Source: Ruegeria pomeroyi (GTDB taxonomy: Bacteria > Pseudomonadota > Alphaproteobacteria > Rhodobacterales > Rhodobacteraceae). From it: a DNA stretch of 64,000 bases. Both the position numbers and the translations under genes were made by a program. The notes beneath the pieces were generated by a model, which saw only the letters and a program-made list of their open reading frames with translations, was not told the origin of the DNA and searched no databases. The stretch's first letter is position 1. The number at the start of each line of letters is the position of its first letter. This document shows positions 9,494-17,740 of the stretch, piece after piece. Where the stretch lies: NCBI RefSeq assembly GCF_021405525.1, contig NZ_JAGQAG010000001.1, forward strand, positions 992,001 through 1,056,000, read 5' to 3'.

Positions 9494-10012
9494 ATGAAAC
9501 GTGCTATTCTCATTCATCCCGATCCGCGCCTGAAAAAGGTCTGCGCGCCCGTGGCCGATATCTCGGACGAATTGCGGGCGCTGGCCGACGACATGCTGGA
9601 GACCATGTACGACGCGCCGGGCATCGGCCTGGCCGCGCCGCAGATCGGTGTGCTCGACCGCTTGATCGTGCTGGATTGCGTCAAGGAAGAAAGCGCGCCC
9701 GCGCGCCCGCTGGTGATGTTCAACCCGCGTATCCTGGCTTCTTCGGACGAGACCAATGTTTACGAGGAAGGCTGCCTGTCGATCCCCGAGCAATATGCCG
9801 AGGTGACCCGCCCCAAGGTGGTGGATGTCGAATGGATCGACCGCGACGGCAAATTGCAAAGCGAGACCTTTGACGGGCTCTGGGCCACTTGCGTGCAGCA
9901 TGAGATCGACCATCTGGATGGCAAGCTGTTCATCGACTACCTCAAGCCGCTGAAACGCCAGATGATCACCCGCAAGATGCAGAAGCTGAAGCGCGAGCGG
10001 GCGCGGGCGTGA
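9494..10012 (+). CDS. def: Peptide deformylase 1 (canonical active site)
   Basis: Removes the N-formyl group from nascent proteins, as a metal hydrolase in the cytoplasm. The 172 residues have all three family motifs intact: GIGLAAPQ at 43-50, EGCLS with metal ligand Cys94, and HEIDH with ligands His136 and His140 and catalytic Glu137. It is the first of three tandem deformylase-like genes that overlap each other by four bases and lead into fmt, so formylation and deformylation genes share one transcript. With complete motifs and the basic C-terminal helix usual in type 1 enzymes, this is the best candidate for the housekeeping enzyme. Confidence 0.97.
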   Translation: MKRAILIHPDPRLKKVCAPVADISDELRALADDMLETMYDAPGIGLAAPQIGVLDRLIVLDCVKEESAPARPLVMFNPRILASSDETNVYEEGCLSIPEQYAEVTRPKVVDVEWIDRDGKLQSETFDGLWATCVQHEIDHLDGKLFIDYLKPLKRQMITRKMQKLKRERARA

Positions 10013-10506
10013 GCGTCCTGCCGATCCTGACCTGGCCCGATGCACGCCTGTCGCAGCGCTGTGACCCCGTCGAGGGGATCGTGCCCGACGATCTGATCCG
10101 CGACATGTTCGACACCATGTATGCTGCCAAGGGGCGTGGGCTGGCCGCGCCGCAGGTGGGCGTGATGCAGCGGTTTTTTGTAATGGATGTCGGCTGGAAA
10201 GAAGGCACGCCCAGCCCGATGGCGATGATCAACCCTGTGATCATGGCCGCCGAGCGGGTGCCGGTCGAGATGGAGGAGGCATGCCTCTCGATCCCCGGCC
10301 TCTCGGTGCCCGTCACCCGGCCCAAGGCGATAACAGTGCAATGGACCGCGCCCGAGGGCGACATTCACATGGCCGATTTCGACGGGTTCGAGGCGCGCTG
10401 CATCCAGCACGAATTCGACCATCTGAACGGGGTCGTCACGCTGGATCATCTGGACCCGCAGGCCCGCGCCGCCATGCTGTCCGCTTATGAGGAAAACCAT
10501 CCATGA
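10009..10506 (+). CDS. Peptide deformylase 2 (active-site residues retained)
   Basis: A second deformylase of 165 residues. It starts with GTG inside the GTGA overlap with the upstream def. The motifs are GRGLAAPQ (42-49), EACLS with ligand Cys92 (the usual Gly is Ala), and HEFDH with His134, Glu135 and His138. All catalytic and metal-binding residues are present, so it is probably active. It lacks the basic C-terminal helix of the first copy. It may be a duplicate with different substrate preference or conditions of use. It is translationally coupled on both sides by four-base overlaps. Confidence 0.92.
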   Translation: MSVLPILTWPDARLSQRCDPVEGIVPDDLIRDMFDTMYAAKGRGLAAPQVGVMQRFFVMDVGWKEGTPSPMAMINPVIMAAERVPVEMEEACLSIPGLSVPVTRPKAITVQWTAPEGDIHMADFDGFEARCIQHEFDHLNGVVTLDHLDPQARAAMLSAYEENHP

Positions 10507-11000
10507 CCGTCCGCCGCTGTCTGCCCTGGCCCGACAAGCATCTGCGCAGCCGCGCCGCCGAGGTGAGCGAGATCACCGACGAGATTCAATCGATCTGGAA
10601 CGACATGATCGACACGATGGAGGCGATGCCGGGCGTGGGCCTGGCCGCGCCACAGATCGGGGTGATGCTGCGGCTGGCGGTGGTCGATGGCTCGTCTGAG
10701 CGGGGCCGTGCGGTTCGGATGGCCAACCCCGAGATCCTGCATGCCTCGGTCGAGCTGCGTGAACATGACGAGGCGAGCCCCAACCTGCCCGGCGTCTCGG
10801 CCAGGCTGAAACGCCCGCGCGCGGTGACGGTGCGGTTCCTGAACGAACAGGGGCAGGTCGACCGGCGCGATTTCGTCGGCATCGAGGCGACCAGCGTGCA
10901 GCATCAGATCGACCACCTGAACGGGCGGATGTATTTCGACAATCTCAGCAAGGTCAAACGCGACATGCTGCTGCGCAAGGCGCGCAAGCTGGGGGGCTGA
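10503..11000 (+). CDS. Peptide deformylase-like protein with degenerate active site
   Basis: A third deformylase-fold protein of 165 residues. Motif 1 is intact (GVGLAAPQ, 44-51). The Cys motif E-x-C-L-S has become EASPNLPG, so the metal-binding Cys aligns with Ser93. The HExxH motif has become HQIDH, so catalytic Glu is Gln135, although both His remain. Loss of one metal ligand and the general base predicts no normal deformylase activity. The reading frame is intact, without frameshift or early stop, and is coupled to its neighbours (ATGA overlap upstream; fmt starts four bases after its stop). Selection therefore seems to keep the protein, perhaps for binding nascent chains or ribosomes, or for a different reaction. 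That role is inference. Confidence 0.9.
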   Translation: MTVRRCLPWPDKHLRSRAAEVSEITDEIQSIWNDMIDTMEAMPGVGLAAPQIGVMLRLAVVDGSSERGRAVRMANPEILHASVELREHDEASPNLPGVSARLKRPRAVTVRFLNEQGQVDRRDFVGIEATSVQHQIDHLNGRMYFDNLSKVKRDMLLRKARKLGG

Positions 11001-11004
11001 GGTC

Positions 11005-11910
11005 ATGCGCGTCGTGTTCATGGGAACCCCCGATTTCTCGGTTCCGGTACTGGAGGCGCTGGTAGGTGCGGGGCATGAGATCGCCGCCGTCTATTGCCAG
11101 CCACCCCGCCCGGCGGGGCGCGGCAAAAAGGACCGCCCCACGCCCGTCCATGCCCGTGCGCTGGACCTGGGGCTGGAGGTGCGCCACCCGGTCTCGCTGA
11201 AAGGGACCGAGGCGCAGGCGGATTTCGCGGCGCTGGGCGCCGATGTGGCGGTTGTGGTGGCCTATGGGCTGATCCTGCCGCAAACGGTGCTGGACGCGCC
11301 GCGCCACGGCTGCCTCAATATCCACGCCAGCCTGTTGCCGCGCTGGCGCGGCGCGGCGCCCATTCACCGGGCGATCATGGCAGGAGATGCTGAAACGGGC
11401 ATTTGCATCATGCAGATGGAGGCGGGGCTGGATACCGGGCCGGTGCTGTTGCGCGCCACGACACCCATCGGGGCAGAGGAGACCACCGGCGCGTTGCATG
11501 ACCGCTTGTCGGCCATGGGGGGCGACCTGATCGTCGAGGCGCTGGCACGTCTGCCCGAGTTGACTGCGGAGCCGCAGCCCGAGGATGGCATCACCTATGC
11601 CGCCAAGATCGACAAGGCAGAGGCGCGGGTCGACTGGACCCGCCCGGCGGTCGAGATCGACCGGCAGATCCGGGGCCTCTCACCCTTTCCCGGCGCCTGG
11701 ACCGAGATCGCGGGGGAACGGGTGAAACTGCTCGCCTCGCGCCTGGCCGAGGGGCAGGGCGCCCCCGGCGCAGTGCTGGACGATGCGTTGACCGTGGCCT
11801 GTGGTACCGGCGCTGTGTCACTCACCCGCTTGCAACGGGCGGGCAAAGGGGCGCAGGATGCCGACATCTTCCTGCGCGGCTGGCCCGTGCCAAAGGGAAC
11901 CCGCCTGTAG
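11005..11910 (+). CDS. fmt: Methionyl-tRNA formyltransferase
   Basis: Formylates the initiator methionyl-tRNA with 10-formyl-tetrahydrofolate, giving the formyl group that deformylase later removes. The 301 residues begin [19 protein letters not shown], the family's folate-binding N-terminus. The catalytic region has [17 protein letters not shown] with the conserved Asn and His, and a C-terminal domain of about 100 residues binds tRNA. It starts four bases after the third deformylase gene, in a def-def-(def-like)-fmt operon. Confidence 0.97.
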   Translation: MRVVFMGTPDFSVPVLEALVGAGHEIAAVYCQPPRPAGRGKKDRPTPVHARALDLGLEVRHPVSLKGTEAQADFAALGADVAVVVAYGLILPQTVLDAPRHGCLNIHASLLPRWRGAAPIHRAIMAGDAETGICIMQMEAGLDTGPVLLRATTPIGAEETTGALHDRLSAMGGDLIVEALARLPELTAEPQPEDGITYAAKIDKAEARVDWTRPAVEIDRQIRGLSPFPGAWTEIAGERVKLLASRLAEGQGAPGAVLDDALTVACGTGAVSLTRLQRAGKGAQDADIFLRGWPVPKGTRL

Positions 11911-11923
11911 AAGGGGATCGCGT

Positions 11924-12160
11924 ATGTTCATGGTTCTGATGGGAACGGTCGTGATTGCCGGGATCGTCGGCTACATCTCGGAAAAATCGGGGTTCACCCA
12001 TAACGGCTATCTGCAATCCATCATCATCTGTGTCGGCGGGGCCTTCCTGTTCTACTTCCTGCGGATCATGTTCGGGATCGGTTTCGGATCCCCGGGGATG
12101 AACGCCATTCTCTCTTCGATTGGCGCGCTGATCATCGTGCCCTTCCACTGGAGGAAATGA
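11924..12160 (+). CDS. Small membrane protein, GlsB/YeaQ-like context
   Basis: A 78-residue protein with about three membrane segments (MVLMGTVVIAGIVGYISE; SIIICVGGAFLFYFLRIMFGIGF; ILSSIGALIIVPF). Gly-rich helices and size resemble the GlsB/YeaQ/YmgE group of small stress-associated membrane proteins, and the next gene is a clearer member. The ATG at 11924 follows a good AAGGGG site, 13 bases after fmt. The two small genes are separated by one base and probably act together. Function in the family is not well defined; links to envelope stress are general knowledge, not shown here. Confidence 0.75.
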   Translation: MFMVLMGTVVIAGIVGYISEKSGFTHNGYLQSIIICVGGAFLFYFLRIMFGIGFGSPGMNAILSSIGALIIVPFHWRK

Positions 12161-12161
12161 G

Positions 12162-12401
12162 ATGCATGTCGTTGTCCTGATCATCATCGGCGCCGCTGCC
12201 GGGTTCCTCGCCACCCGGCTGATGCGGGTCGAGGCGGATATTCCCACCACCATGCTGATCGGCATCGTGGGCGCGCTGATCGGCGGGCTGATCCTGCGGG
12301 CGCTGTTGACGATGATGGGCTGGTTGTCGGGCTTTGTCGGCGCGGTGCTGGGGGCGCTTCTGGTTGTCTGGCTCTGGCAGACCTATCTGCGGCGGCGCTG
12401 A
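12162..12401 (+). CDS. GlsB/YeaQ/YmgE family small membrane protein
   Basis: A 79-residue, three-helix membrane protein with the family pattern of a Gly-rich first helix (IIIGAAAGFLATRLM), a conserved central GIVGALIGG segment and a third helix (GFVGAVLGALLVVWLW) ending in a basic tail. It is last in the def-fmt cluster. A hairpin and a repeat-like sequence that probably ends transcription lie just downstream at 12418-12463. The family is sometimes called transglycosylase-associated, which is only a name; no enzyme activity is implied. Confidence 0.8.
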   Translation: MHVVVLIIIGAAAGFLATRLMRVEADIPTTMLIGIVGALIGGLILRALLTMMGWLSGFVGAVLGALLVVWLWQTYLRRR

Positions 12402-12417
12402 GACGCGCCGGGGGGAT

Positions 12418-12463
12418 GCGAGGCTCTGCCTCGCGCTCCGGAGTATTTTGGGCGAAATGAAGA
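12418..12463. terminator. Hairpin and T-rich intergenic element between convergent genes
   Basis: A perfect six-base stem, gcgagg-ctctg-cctcgc (12418-12434), is followed by gctccggagtattttgggcg and an A/G-rich end (gaaatgaagaag). It sits between the convergent GlsB-like and TRIC-like genes, where a two-way terminator is expected. From memory, the combination of a GC hairpin with a cggagtatttt...gatgaag tail recurs between genes in many Rhodobacteraceae genomes; I see only one copy in this window. Confidence 0.55.
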
Positions 12464-12467
12464 AGTG

Positions 12468-13097
12468 TCAGCCGCGCGTGCGTGGCGGGCGGCTCTTGTA
12501 GACCGGCAGGCGCCAGCCAAAGACCAGCGATCCGGCGCGCAGACCCCAACAGACAAGCGCGCAAAGGCCCAGCGCGGACAGGGTGGCCAGCCCCAGTCCG
12601 GTTGCGATCACCGCCGCCACAGCCCCCGCCAGCGCGCAGGAGACATAGAGTTCGCCCTGTTTCAGGACCAGCGGCACCTCGTTGCAGACCACATCGCGCA
12701 TCAGCCCGCCCAGACAGCCGGTCATCATGCCCATCAGCACCACGATCACCGGCGGTTGACCTTGTGCCAGCGCCACCCCGGTGCCGGCAGCCACCGCGAT
12801 GGACAGCGCGAAACTGTCGAGCCAGATCAGAAGGCGATAGCGGCTTTCGACCAGGTGTGCGGTGAAAAAGACCAGCGCGGCAGCGCCCGAGGCGATCAGG
12901 ATATAGGCGGGTTGCCCAACCCAGAACACCGGGTCGCGGCCCAAAAGCAGGTCGCGCATGGTGCCGCCGCCCACCGCCGTCAGGCAGGCGACAAAGGCAA
13001 ACCCAACCAGGTCGAGCTGCGCCCGGCTGGCCACCAGCGCGCCGGTCAGGGCAAAGACCAGGACCGAGGCGTAATCGAGCAGGGCAAGCAGGCTCAC
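12468..13097 (-). CDS. TRIC/UPF0126 family membrane protein (cation channel-like)
   Basis: A 209-residue membrane protein with seven hydrophobic segments and two copies of the family repeat, each with a Gly-rich motif: [12 protein letters not shown] near residue 42 and [13 protein letters not shown] near residue 128. Prokaryotic TRIC proteins form trimeric K+/cation channels, which fits. The GTG at 13097 is chosen because it overlaps the rnhA stop by three bases and the first helix starts there; upstream open sequence is rnhA in another frame. It is the last gene of a minus-strand cluster. Confidence 0.88.
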   Translation of the reverse strand: MSLLALLDYASVLVFALTGALVASRAQLDLVGFAFVACLTAVGGGTMRDLLLGRDPVFWVGQPAYILIASGAAALVFFTAHLVESRYRLLIWLDSFALSIAVAAGTGVALAQGQPPVIVVLMGMMTGCLGGLMRDVVCNEVPLVLKQGELYVSCALAGAVAAVIATGLGLATLSALGLCALVCWGLRAGSLVFGWRLPVYKSRPPRTRG

Positions 13098-13561
13098 GCG
13101 CGGGCCTTCTTCGGTTTGAAGGGTTTCATGCCTGCGCGCGCCAACTCGTCGGCGCGTTCGTTTTCCGGGTGGCCCGCATGGCCCTTGACCCATTCCCAGC
13201 TCACGTCATGGCGCGCCTGCGCCGCATCCAGCCGCTGCCACAGCTCGACATTCTTGACCGGCTTCTTGCCGGCGGTCTTCCAGCCGTTGCGCTTCCAGCC
13301 GAAGATCCAGCCGGTCACGCCGTTCTTTACATAGGCGCTGTCGGTGACCACGGTGATTTTCGAGGGCCGTTCCAGCGTTTCTAGCGCGTTGATCGCGGCC
13401 AGCAGTTCCATCCGGTTGTTGGTGGTCTCCCCTTCACCGCCGGACAGCTCACGTTCCTTCAGCACGGTCTCGCCCTCGATGGCGCGCAACAGCACGCCCC
13501 AGCCGCCGGGGCCGGGATTGCCGGAACAGGCGCCGTCGGTATAGGCAAAGAGCTCAGGCAT
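13094..13561 (-). CDS. rnhA: Ribonuclease HI
   Basis: Degrades the RNA strand of RNA-DNA hybrids in the cytoplasm. At 155 residues it has the classical bacterial length. Catalytic motifs are [11 protein letters not shown] with Asp9, [10 protein letters not shown] with the conserved Glu, VTDSAYV with Asp, and [15 protein letters not shown] with the last His and Asp. The ATG at 13561 lies inside the end of the upstream methyltransferase gene (8-base overlap), and the stop overlaps the GTG of the TRIC-like gene, so the three are translationally coupled. Confidence 0.97.
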   Translation of the reverse strand: MPELFAYTDGACSGNPGPGGWGVLLRAIEGETVLKERELSGGEGETTNNRMELLAAINALETLERPSKITVVTDSAYVKNGVTGWIFGWKRNGWKTAGKKPVKNVELWQRLDAAQARHDVSWEWVKGHAGHPENERADELARAGMKPFKPKKARA

Positions 13562-14147
13562 GGGCGCGCATCGCGATCCAGTCCTCGACCTTGCCGCTGA
13601 GGCCCGGCCCGGCGCCGAAGGCGCGGTCGATAACTGTGAAACCGGCCTGCTGCAACAGATGCTCCAACGCGTCCTCCTGATGGTAGCTATAGAACCGGCC
13701 GAGGCTGTCACGCCCTTCGCCGGTTCCGAGTTTGAGGGCGATATGGAAAATCCCGCCGGGTTTCAAGGCCCGATGGAGCCGGGCGAGATGGCCGGGAAAC
13801 TCGGCATGGGGGGCATGCAGCAGGCTGAAATTGGCCCAGATGCCGTCATAGGCGGCGGTCTCCCCGATCTCGTCGAAACGGGCCTGACGGGCGGTGACGC
13901 CCGGGTGTTGCGCCGCCAGCGCCACCATCTCGGCCGAGGCGTCAACCGCCACGACCGCAAGTTCTGCCCGCGCCATTTGGGCCGCAGAGGTGCCGGGGCC
14001 GCACCCGAGATCCAGCACCCGACCGCCGCTTGGCAGCATGGCGACAAAGGCCTCCAGCATGGGGTCGGCGGCGTTGTGATCCTCGGTCAGCGCGGCATAG
14101 TCGCTGGCGCGGCTGTCATAGATGCGGATCGTTTCTGGATCGCTCAT
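13554..14147 (-). CDS. Class I SAM-dependent methyltransferase
   Basis: A 197-residue Rossmann-fold methyltransferase of the Methyltransf_11/25 type. Motif I is [16 protein letters not shown] near residue 45, followed by [14 protein letters not shown] (acidic ribose-binding residue) and [15 protein letters not shown] (post-motif region). The substrate cannot be told from sequence. The ATG at 14147 overlaps the DUF3429 stop by four bases and is the natural start ([14 protein letters not shown]); the open frame above it is an overlap with the neighbour. Co-occurrence with rnhA is probably a packing effect. Confidence 0.88.
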   Translation of the reverse strand: MSDPETIRIYDSRASDYAALTEDHNAADPMLEAFVAMLPSGGRVLDLGCGPGTSAAQMARAELAVVAVDASAEMVALAAQHPGVTARQARFDEIGETAAYDGIWANFSLLHAPHAEFPGHLARLHRALKPGGIFHIALKLGTGEGRDSLGRFYSYHQEDALEHLLQQAGFTVIDRAFGAGPGLSGKVEDWIAMRAHA

Positions 14148-14596
14148 AGAAAGGCCCCCACCGCCAGGCACAGGGTGACAACCGCTGTCAGCAAGAGGCG
14201 CAGCCGCATCCACCAGACCGGCGCCAGGCCCCAGCTGGCAAAGGCGGCATCCAGCATCAACAGGCCCAGAAAGCCGAAGATCAGGTTGATCGCCGCTCCG
14301 GTCGGGCCGCCCCCGGTCATGAAGAAGGCCCAGAGCGCGGGCAGCACCGCAAGCGCATAGCCGGTCGCGGCGCGGCGGTCATCGGCCTTGGTGGCAAAGC
14401 CCCAAAGGACGCCGGACATGAAGGCAAGGATGATCTGGCCATAGGCGATCTGCACATAAGGTCCCACAAAACGCGGGCCGAGCGCAGCGGCGCCCCAGGC
14501 CTGCAAGGCCGGGCTCAGATAGGTGAGCGCGCCCCAGAGGAACGGGATCAGCCCGGCAAGGCCCAGGATCAGCGGTGCGCGGGGGATGGTGGTCAT
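14144..14596 (-). CDS. DUF3429-type membrane protein
   Basis: A 150-residue protein with about five membrane segments, starting PLILGLAGLIPFLWGALTYL and including the conserved GPYVQIAYGQIILAFMSGVLWGFAT-like stretch that marks the DUF3429 family. Function unknown; members are common in Proteobacteria. It is first in the DUF3429-methyltransferase-rnhA-TRIC unit. The ATG at 14596 (MTTIPRAPL) has an AAGGAGCG site just upstream; 11 upstream codons are open but look non-coding. Confidence 0.8.
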   Translation of the reverse strand: MTTIPRAPLILGLAGLIPFLWGALTYLSPALQAWGAAALGPRFVGPYVQIAYGQIILAFMSGVLWGFATKADDRRAATGYALAVLPALWAFFMTGGGPTGAAINLIFGFLGLLMLDAAFASWGLAPVWWMRLRLLLTAVVTLCLAVGAFL

Positions 14597-14845
14597 GTGC
14601 GCTCCTTCAAAGGTGAGCCGATGAGGCAATCAACGGCAATGCCGAGATTGAAAAAGGGGTCTCAACAACCGACCGAGTTTGTCGCCCGCGCCTGTTGAGT
14701 ATTCGCGGCCAGACTAGCCACGATTGCCGTTGGGTGAAAGCGCGGTTTCGGTGACGCTTGCCAGCAGGTTGCAAATGCTGGCTGTCGCGTGTGCAACAGA
14801 AGCGTCTACCGTGCTGAAATTCGGGTGGGGATCATTTGCGCAGGC
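14597..14845. other. 249-base intergenic region with inverted repeats
   Basis: No gene is supported here. It contains a perfect ten-base inverted repeat (caacggcaat at 14631-14640 and attgccgttg at 14723-14732, 82 bases between) and a seven-base stem (gccagca 14760-14766, tgctggc 14776-14782). It holds the end of ispH transcription and the promoter of the DUF3429 operon, both on the minus strand. The second stem is well placed as an ispH terminator, though no clear T-run follows on that strand. Confidence 0.4.
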
Positions 14846-15796
14846 TCATGCCGGCTGCCGCAATACCCGCGGAACCTTGAACTCGACATGTTCGACCGCG
14901 GTTTCGACCACCTCGACCGTCACGTCGAACCGTGTGCGAAAGGCGTCGATCACTTCATTCACCAGCAATTCGGGGGCCGAGGCACCAGCAGAGACGGCAA
15001 CGGTTGCGATGCCGTCCAGCGCGCGCCAGTCGATGTCACCGGCGCGCTGCACCAACTGCGCATAAGAGCAGCCCGCCTTGGCCGCGACCTCGACCAGGCG
15101 GCGCGAGTTCGACGAGTTCGGCGCCCCAACGACGAGGAGCGCGTCCGATTTCGGCGCCACCGCCTTGACCGCCTCTTGCCGGTTGGTGGTGGCGTAACAG
15201 ATGTCTTCCTTGTGCGGGCCGACGATCTGCGGGAACCGGGCCTGAAGTGCTGCCACGATGTCGCGGGTATCGTCCACCGACAGGGTGGTCTGGGTGACAA
15301 AGGCGAGGCGTTCTGGGTCACGCACCGCGATGCGGGCGACATCCTCGACCGTTTCGACCAGCAGCACCTCGCCCTCGGGCAATTGCCCCATGGTGCCGAT
15401 GGTCTCGGGGTGACCGCGATGGCCGATCATGATGATCTGAAGGCCGCGTTCCGCGTGCCGCTCGGCCTCGATATGGACCTTGGACACCAGCGGGCAGGTG
15501 GCATCGACATAGATCATCTTGCGTCGCTCGGCCTCGGCCGGGATCGCTTTGGGCACGCCGTGGGCGGAAAAGATCACCGGGCGATCATCGGGACATTCAT
15601 CCAGTTCCTCGACGAACACCGCCCCCTTGGCACGCAACCCGTCGACCACGAACTTGTTGTGCACGATCTCGTGCCGGACATAGACGGGGGCGCCCCATTT
15701 CTCGATTGCCATCTCGACGATCTTGATGGCGCGGTCGACACCGGCGCAAAACCCGCGCGGCGCGGCAAGATAAAGGGTGAGGGGCGATTTGGTCAT
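14846..15796 (-). CDS. ispH: 4-hydroxy-3-methylbut-2-enyl diphosphate reductase
   Basis: The last enzyme of the MEP isoprenoid pathway, turning HMBPP into IPP and DMAPP with an iron-sulfur cluster. The 316 residues carry the three cluster Cys in [24 protein letters not shown] and [10 protein letters not shown], plus the substrate residues in [11 protein letters not shown] and [11 protein letters not shown]. The ATG at 15796 has an ideal AAGGAGA site. It is monocistronic, flanked by gaps of 249 and 191 bases. This implies the organism makes isoprenoids by the MEP route. Confidence 0.97.
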   Translation of the reverse strand: MTKSPLTLYLAAPRGFCAGVDRAIKIVEMAIEKWGAPVYVRHEIVHNKFVVDGLRAKGAVFVEELDECPDDRPVIFSAHGVPKAIPAEAERRKMIYVDATCPLVSKVHIEAERHAERGLQIIMIGHRGHPETIGTMGQLPEGEVLLVETVEDVARIAVRDPERLAFVTQTTLSVDDTRDIVAALQARFPQIVGPHKEDICYATTNRQEAVKAVAPKSDALLVVGAPNSSNSRRLVEVAAKAGCSYAQLVQRAGDIDWRALDGIATVAVSAGASAPELLVNEVIDAFRTRFDVTVEVVETAVEHVEFKVPRVLRQPA

Positions 15797-15928
15797 GGGC
15801 GGGTCTCCTTGCCTGAGCACAGGTAAGGTTTTGTGCGGTTCAGATCCAGCCCGGTTCTGGGTGTCACGAATCCGTCACCGGAGCCGGCTAGAAGGCGGGT
15901 ATTGAAGCAGGCAGTGATACTTAATGAT

Positions 15929-15960
15929 ATACGGCCAGATGATCGCTCATCTGGCCGTAT
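15929..15960. terminator. Perfect 14-base hairpin between two minus-strand genes
   Basis: The arms are atacggccagatga (15929-15942) and tcatctggccgtat (15947-15960) with the four-base loop tcgc. The stem is perfect. It lies 28 bases beyond the stop of the NYN-domain gene, in line with a terminator for that gene. The T-run (ttttctt) is on the plus-strand side, so as a minus-strand terminator it is not textbook; it could also serve as a two-way block or an RNA-processing hairpin upstream of ispH. Confidence 0.6.
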
Positions 15961-15987
15961 TTTCTTGATGGGGTGTGCTGGCTCGGA

Positions 15988-16560
15988 TCAGTTGCCGTTG
16001 GCCGCAAATGATCGCGACTCTGCCGGCACTTCGCGCGGGGGACGGCCGATCACATCACGCAACTCTTCAAGCTCGATGAAGTTGTCGGCCTGCCGACGCA
16101 ACTCGTCCGAGATCATCGGCGGCTGGCTGCGGATGGTCGAAACGACCGAGACACGCACGCCCTGACGTTGCAGGCTGGCCACCAACGGGCGGAAATCGCC
16201 ATCGCCCGAGAAGAGCACGATATGATCGACGCGCGGGGCCAGTTCCATGGCATCGACGGTCAGTTCGATATCCATGTTCCCCTTGACCTTCCGGCGCCCC
16301 ATGCTGTCGGTGTATTCCTTGGCCGGTTTGGTCACCATGGTGAACCCGTTATAGTGCAGCCAATCGACAAGCGGACGGATCGGAGAGTATTCGTCGTTTT
16401 CCAGCAGTGCCGTGTAATAGAAGGCTCTCAGCATCTTTCCGCGACGCATGAACTCCTGCCTGAGAAGCTTGTAGTCGATATCAAAGCCGAGAGCCTTGGC
16501 CGCCGCATAAAGATTCGAACCGTCGATGAACAGCGCTAGCCGTTCGTCCTTATAAAACAT
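15988..16560 (-). CDS. NYN-domain (LabA/DUF88-like) protein, putative ribonuclease
   Basis: A 190-residue PIN-like domain protein. The N-terminus has the acidic active-site strand in ALFIDGSNLYAAAK, the middle has VKGNMDIELTVDAMELA, and near residue 120 is the VLFSGDGDFRPLVASL motif. These supply the metal-binding Asp residues of NYN nucleases. It probably cuts or processes RNA, though the target is unknown. The ATG at 16560 is supported by a GGAAGG site; 42 open codons above it fall in the promoter gap shared with divergent folK. Confidence 0.88.
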   Translation of the reverse strand: MFYKDERLALFIDGSNLYAAAKALGFDIDYKLLRQEFMRRGKMLRAFYYTALLENDEYSPIRPLVDWLHYNGFTMVTKPAKEYTDSMGRRKVKGNMDIELTVDAMELAPRVDHIVLFSGDGDFRPLVASLQRQGVRVSVVSTIRSQPPMISDELRRQADNFIELEELRDVIGRPPREVPAESRSFAANGN

Positions 16561-16697
16561 AATTGTTCCTTCCGGTATGTACCGAAACCGCCTGCTGTCC
16601 GTGAGTGAGTGCAAATAAATTCGGCGGTTCGGTGGCACTAATGTAGGAGAATCGGCATGTATAGCAAGTCCACTCTTGACGTTCACGGAAGCCGCTT

Positions 16698-17267
16698 ATG
16701 ATCGAGAAAGAGCAAATTGGCGTTATCGCATTGGGAGGAAATCTTTCTTTTGATCAAAATCCTCCGCGCATAACGTTGCGGAATGCGACGAATGAGCTGA
16801 TTGCGCGCGGGGTAAGGGTGCTCGCAGAGAGTCGGTATTTTACAACCCCGTGCTTTCCAGCAGGCGCGGGACCCGACTATATCAACGCCGCGATTTCCTT
16901 CAGCTCCGAGCTTTCTCCGGCTGCTCTCTTGCAGCTATTGCACGAAGTGGAGGCGGCATTCGGGCGCGCCCGCGAACAGCGCTGGGGTATGCGCACACTG
17001 GATCTGGACCTGATCTGTTATGGCGACCGAATCCTGCCGGATCGCGAAAGCTATGACGCCTGGCGACAGCTGGACCCGGCGCGCCAGACCAAACTGGCGC
17101 CCGACCAACTGATTCTGCCTCATCCCCGGTTGCAGGATAGGGGCTTCGTGCTGGTGCCGATGGCAGATGTCGCCCCCGAATGGCACCATCCGGTCCTGGG
17201 GCTGACCGTGCAGGAGATGCTGGCGGCGCTGCCTGCCAGGGACCTAGCCGAGATCCGGCCGCTTTGA
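16698..17267 (+). CDS. folK: HPPK: 6-hydroxymethyl-7,8-dihydropterin pyrophosphokinase
   Basis: Transfers pyrophosphate from ATP to 6-hydroxymethyl-dihydropterin in folate synthesis. The 189 residues have the N-terminal IALGGNLSF strand and the HPPK signature RWGMRTLDLDLICYG near residue 96-110, followed by LILPHPRLQDRGFVLVP. It is somewhat longer than usual (~160), with an insert near residues 113-135. It is first in a run of plus-strand housekeeping genes, separated from rpoZ by 91 bases and its own promoter-like sequence. Confidence 0.94.
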   Translation: MIEKEQIGVIALGGNLSFDQNPPRITLRNATNELIARGVRVLAESRYFTTPCFPAGAGPDYINAAISFSSELSPAALLQLLHEVEAAFGRAREQRWGMRTLDLDLICYGDRILPDRESYDAWRQLDPARQTKLAPDQLILPHPRLQDRGFVLVPMADVAPEWHHPVLGLTVQEMLAALPARDLAEIRPL

Positions 17268-17290
17268 CCGTAAGACCGGGCATTTCCCGC

Positions 17291-17319
17291 TTGTCAAGCT
17301 GGGGAATCGCGCCTAGAAC
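17291..17319 (+). promoter_or_regulatory. Candidate sigma-70 promoter for rpoZ-rsh
   Basis: TTGTCA (17291-17296) and TAGAAC (17314-17319) are spaced by 17 bases and lie about 40 bases before rpoZ. The match to the consensus is moderate (-35 five of six; -10 weaker). It would give rpoZ and rsh a start of transcription separate from folK. Confidence 0.45.
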
Positions 17320-17358
17320 CGTGCTTTCTGGACAAAGCTGCACTTTGGAGAGTCGCTG

Positions 17359-17712
17359 ATGGCCCGCGTGACGGTAGAAGATTGCGTAGACAAGGTTCCG
17401 AACCGGTTCGAGCTGGTATTGCTTGCCGCTCATCGGGCGCGTGAGATCTCTGCCGGCGCCTCGATCACCGTGGACCGCGACAATGACAAGAACCCGGTCG
17501 TGTCGCTGCGCGAGATCGCCGACGAGACCCAGAGCGCCGACGAACTGCGTGAACGCCTGATCGAGGCGAACCAGACCCAGATCGAGGTGGACGAGCCCGA
17601 AGATGACCAGATGGCCCTGCTGATGGGTGCCGAGAGCGACCGCCCGGCCGAGGACGACATGTCCGAAGAACGCCTGCTGCGCGCCCTCATGGAGGCCCAG
17701 GGGCAGGGCTGA
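17359..17712 (+). CDS. rpoZ: RNA polymerase omega subunit
   Basis: The small subunit that helps assemble RNA polymerase and forms part of a ppGpp binding site. The 117 residues begin [20 protein letters not shown] with AHRAREI, the classical omega motifs; the acidic C-terminal tail ([17 protein letters not shown]) is typical of alphaproteobacteria. It lies 28 bases upstream of the (p)ppGpp synthetase gene, a conserved pairing. Confidence 0.97.
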   Translation: MARVTVEDCVDKVPNRFELVLLAAHRAREISAGASITVDRDNDKNPVVSLREIADETQSADELRERLIEANQTQIEVDEPEDDQMALLMGAESDRPAEDDMSEERLLRALMEAQGQG

Positions 17713-17740
17713 GAACGCCGCGTGAGAGGATGCGGACCGG

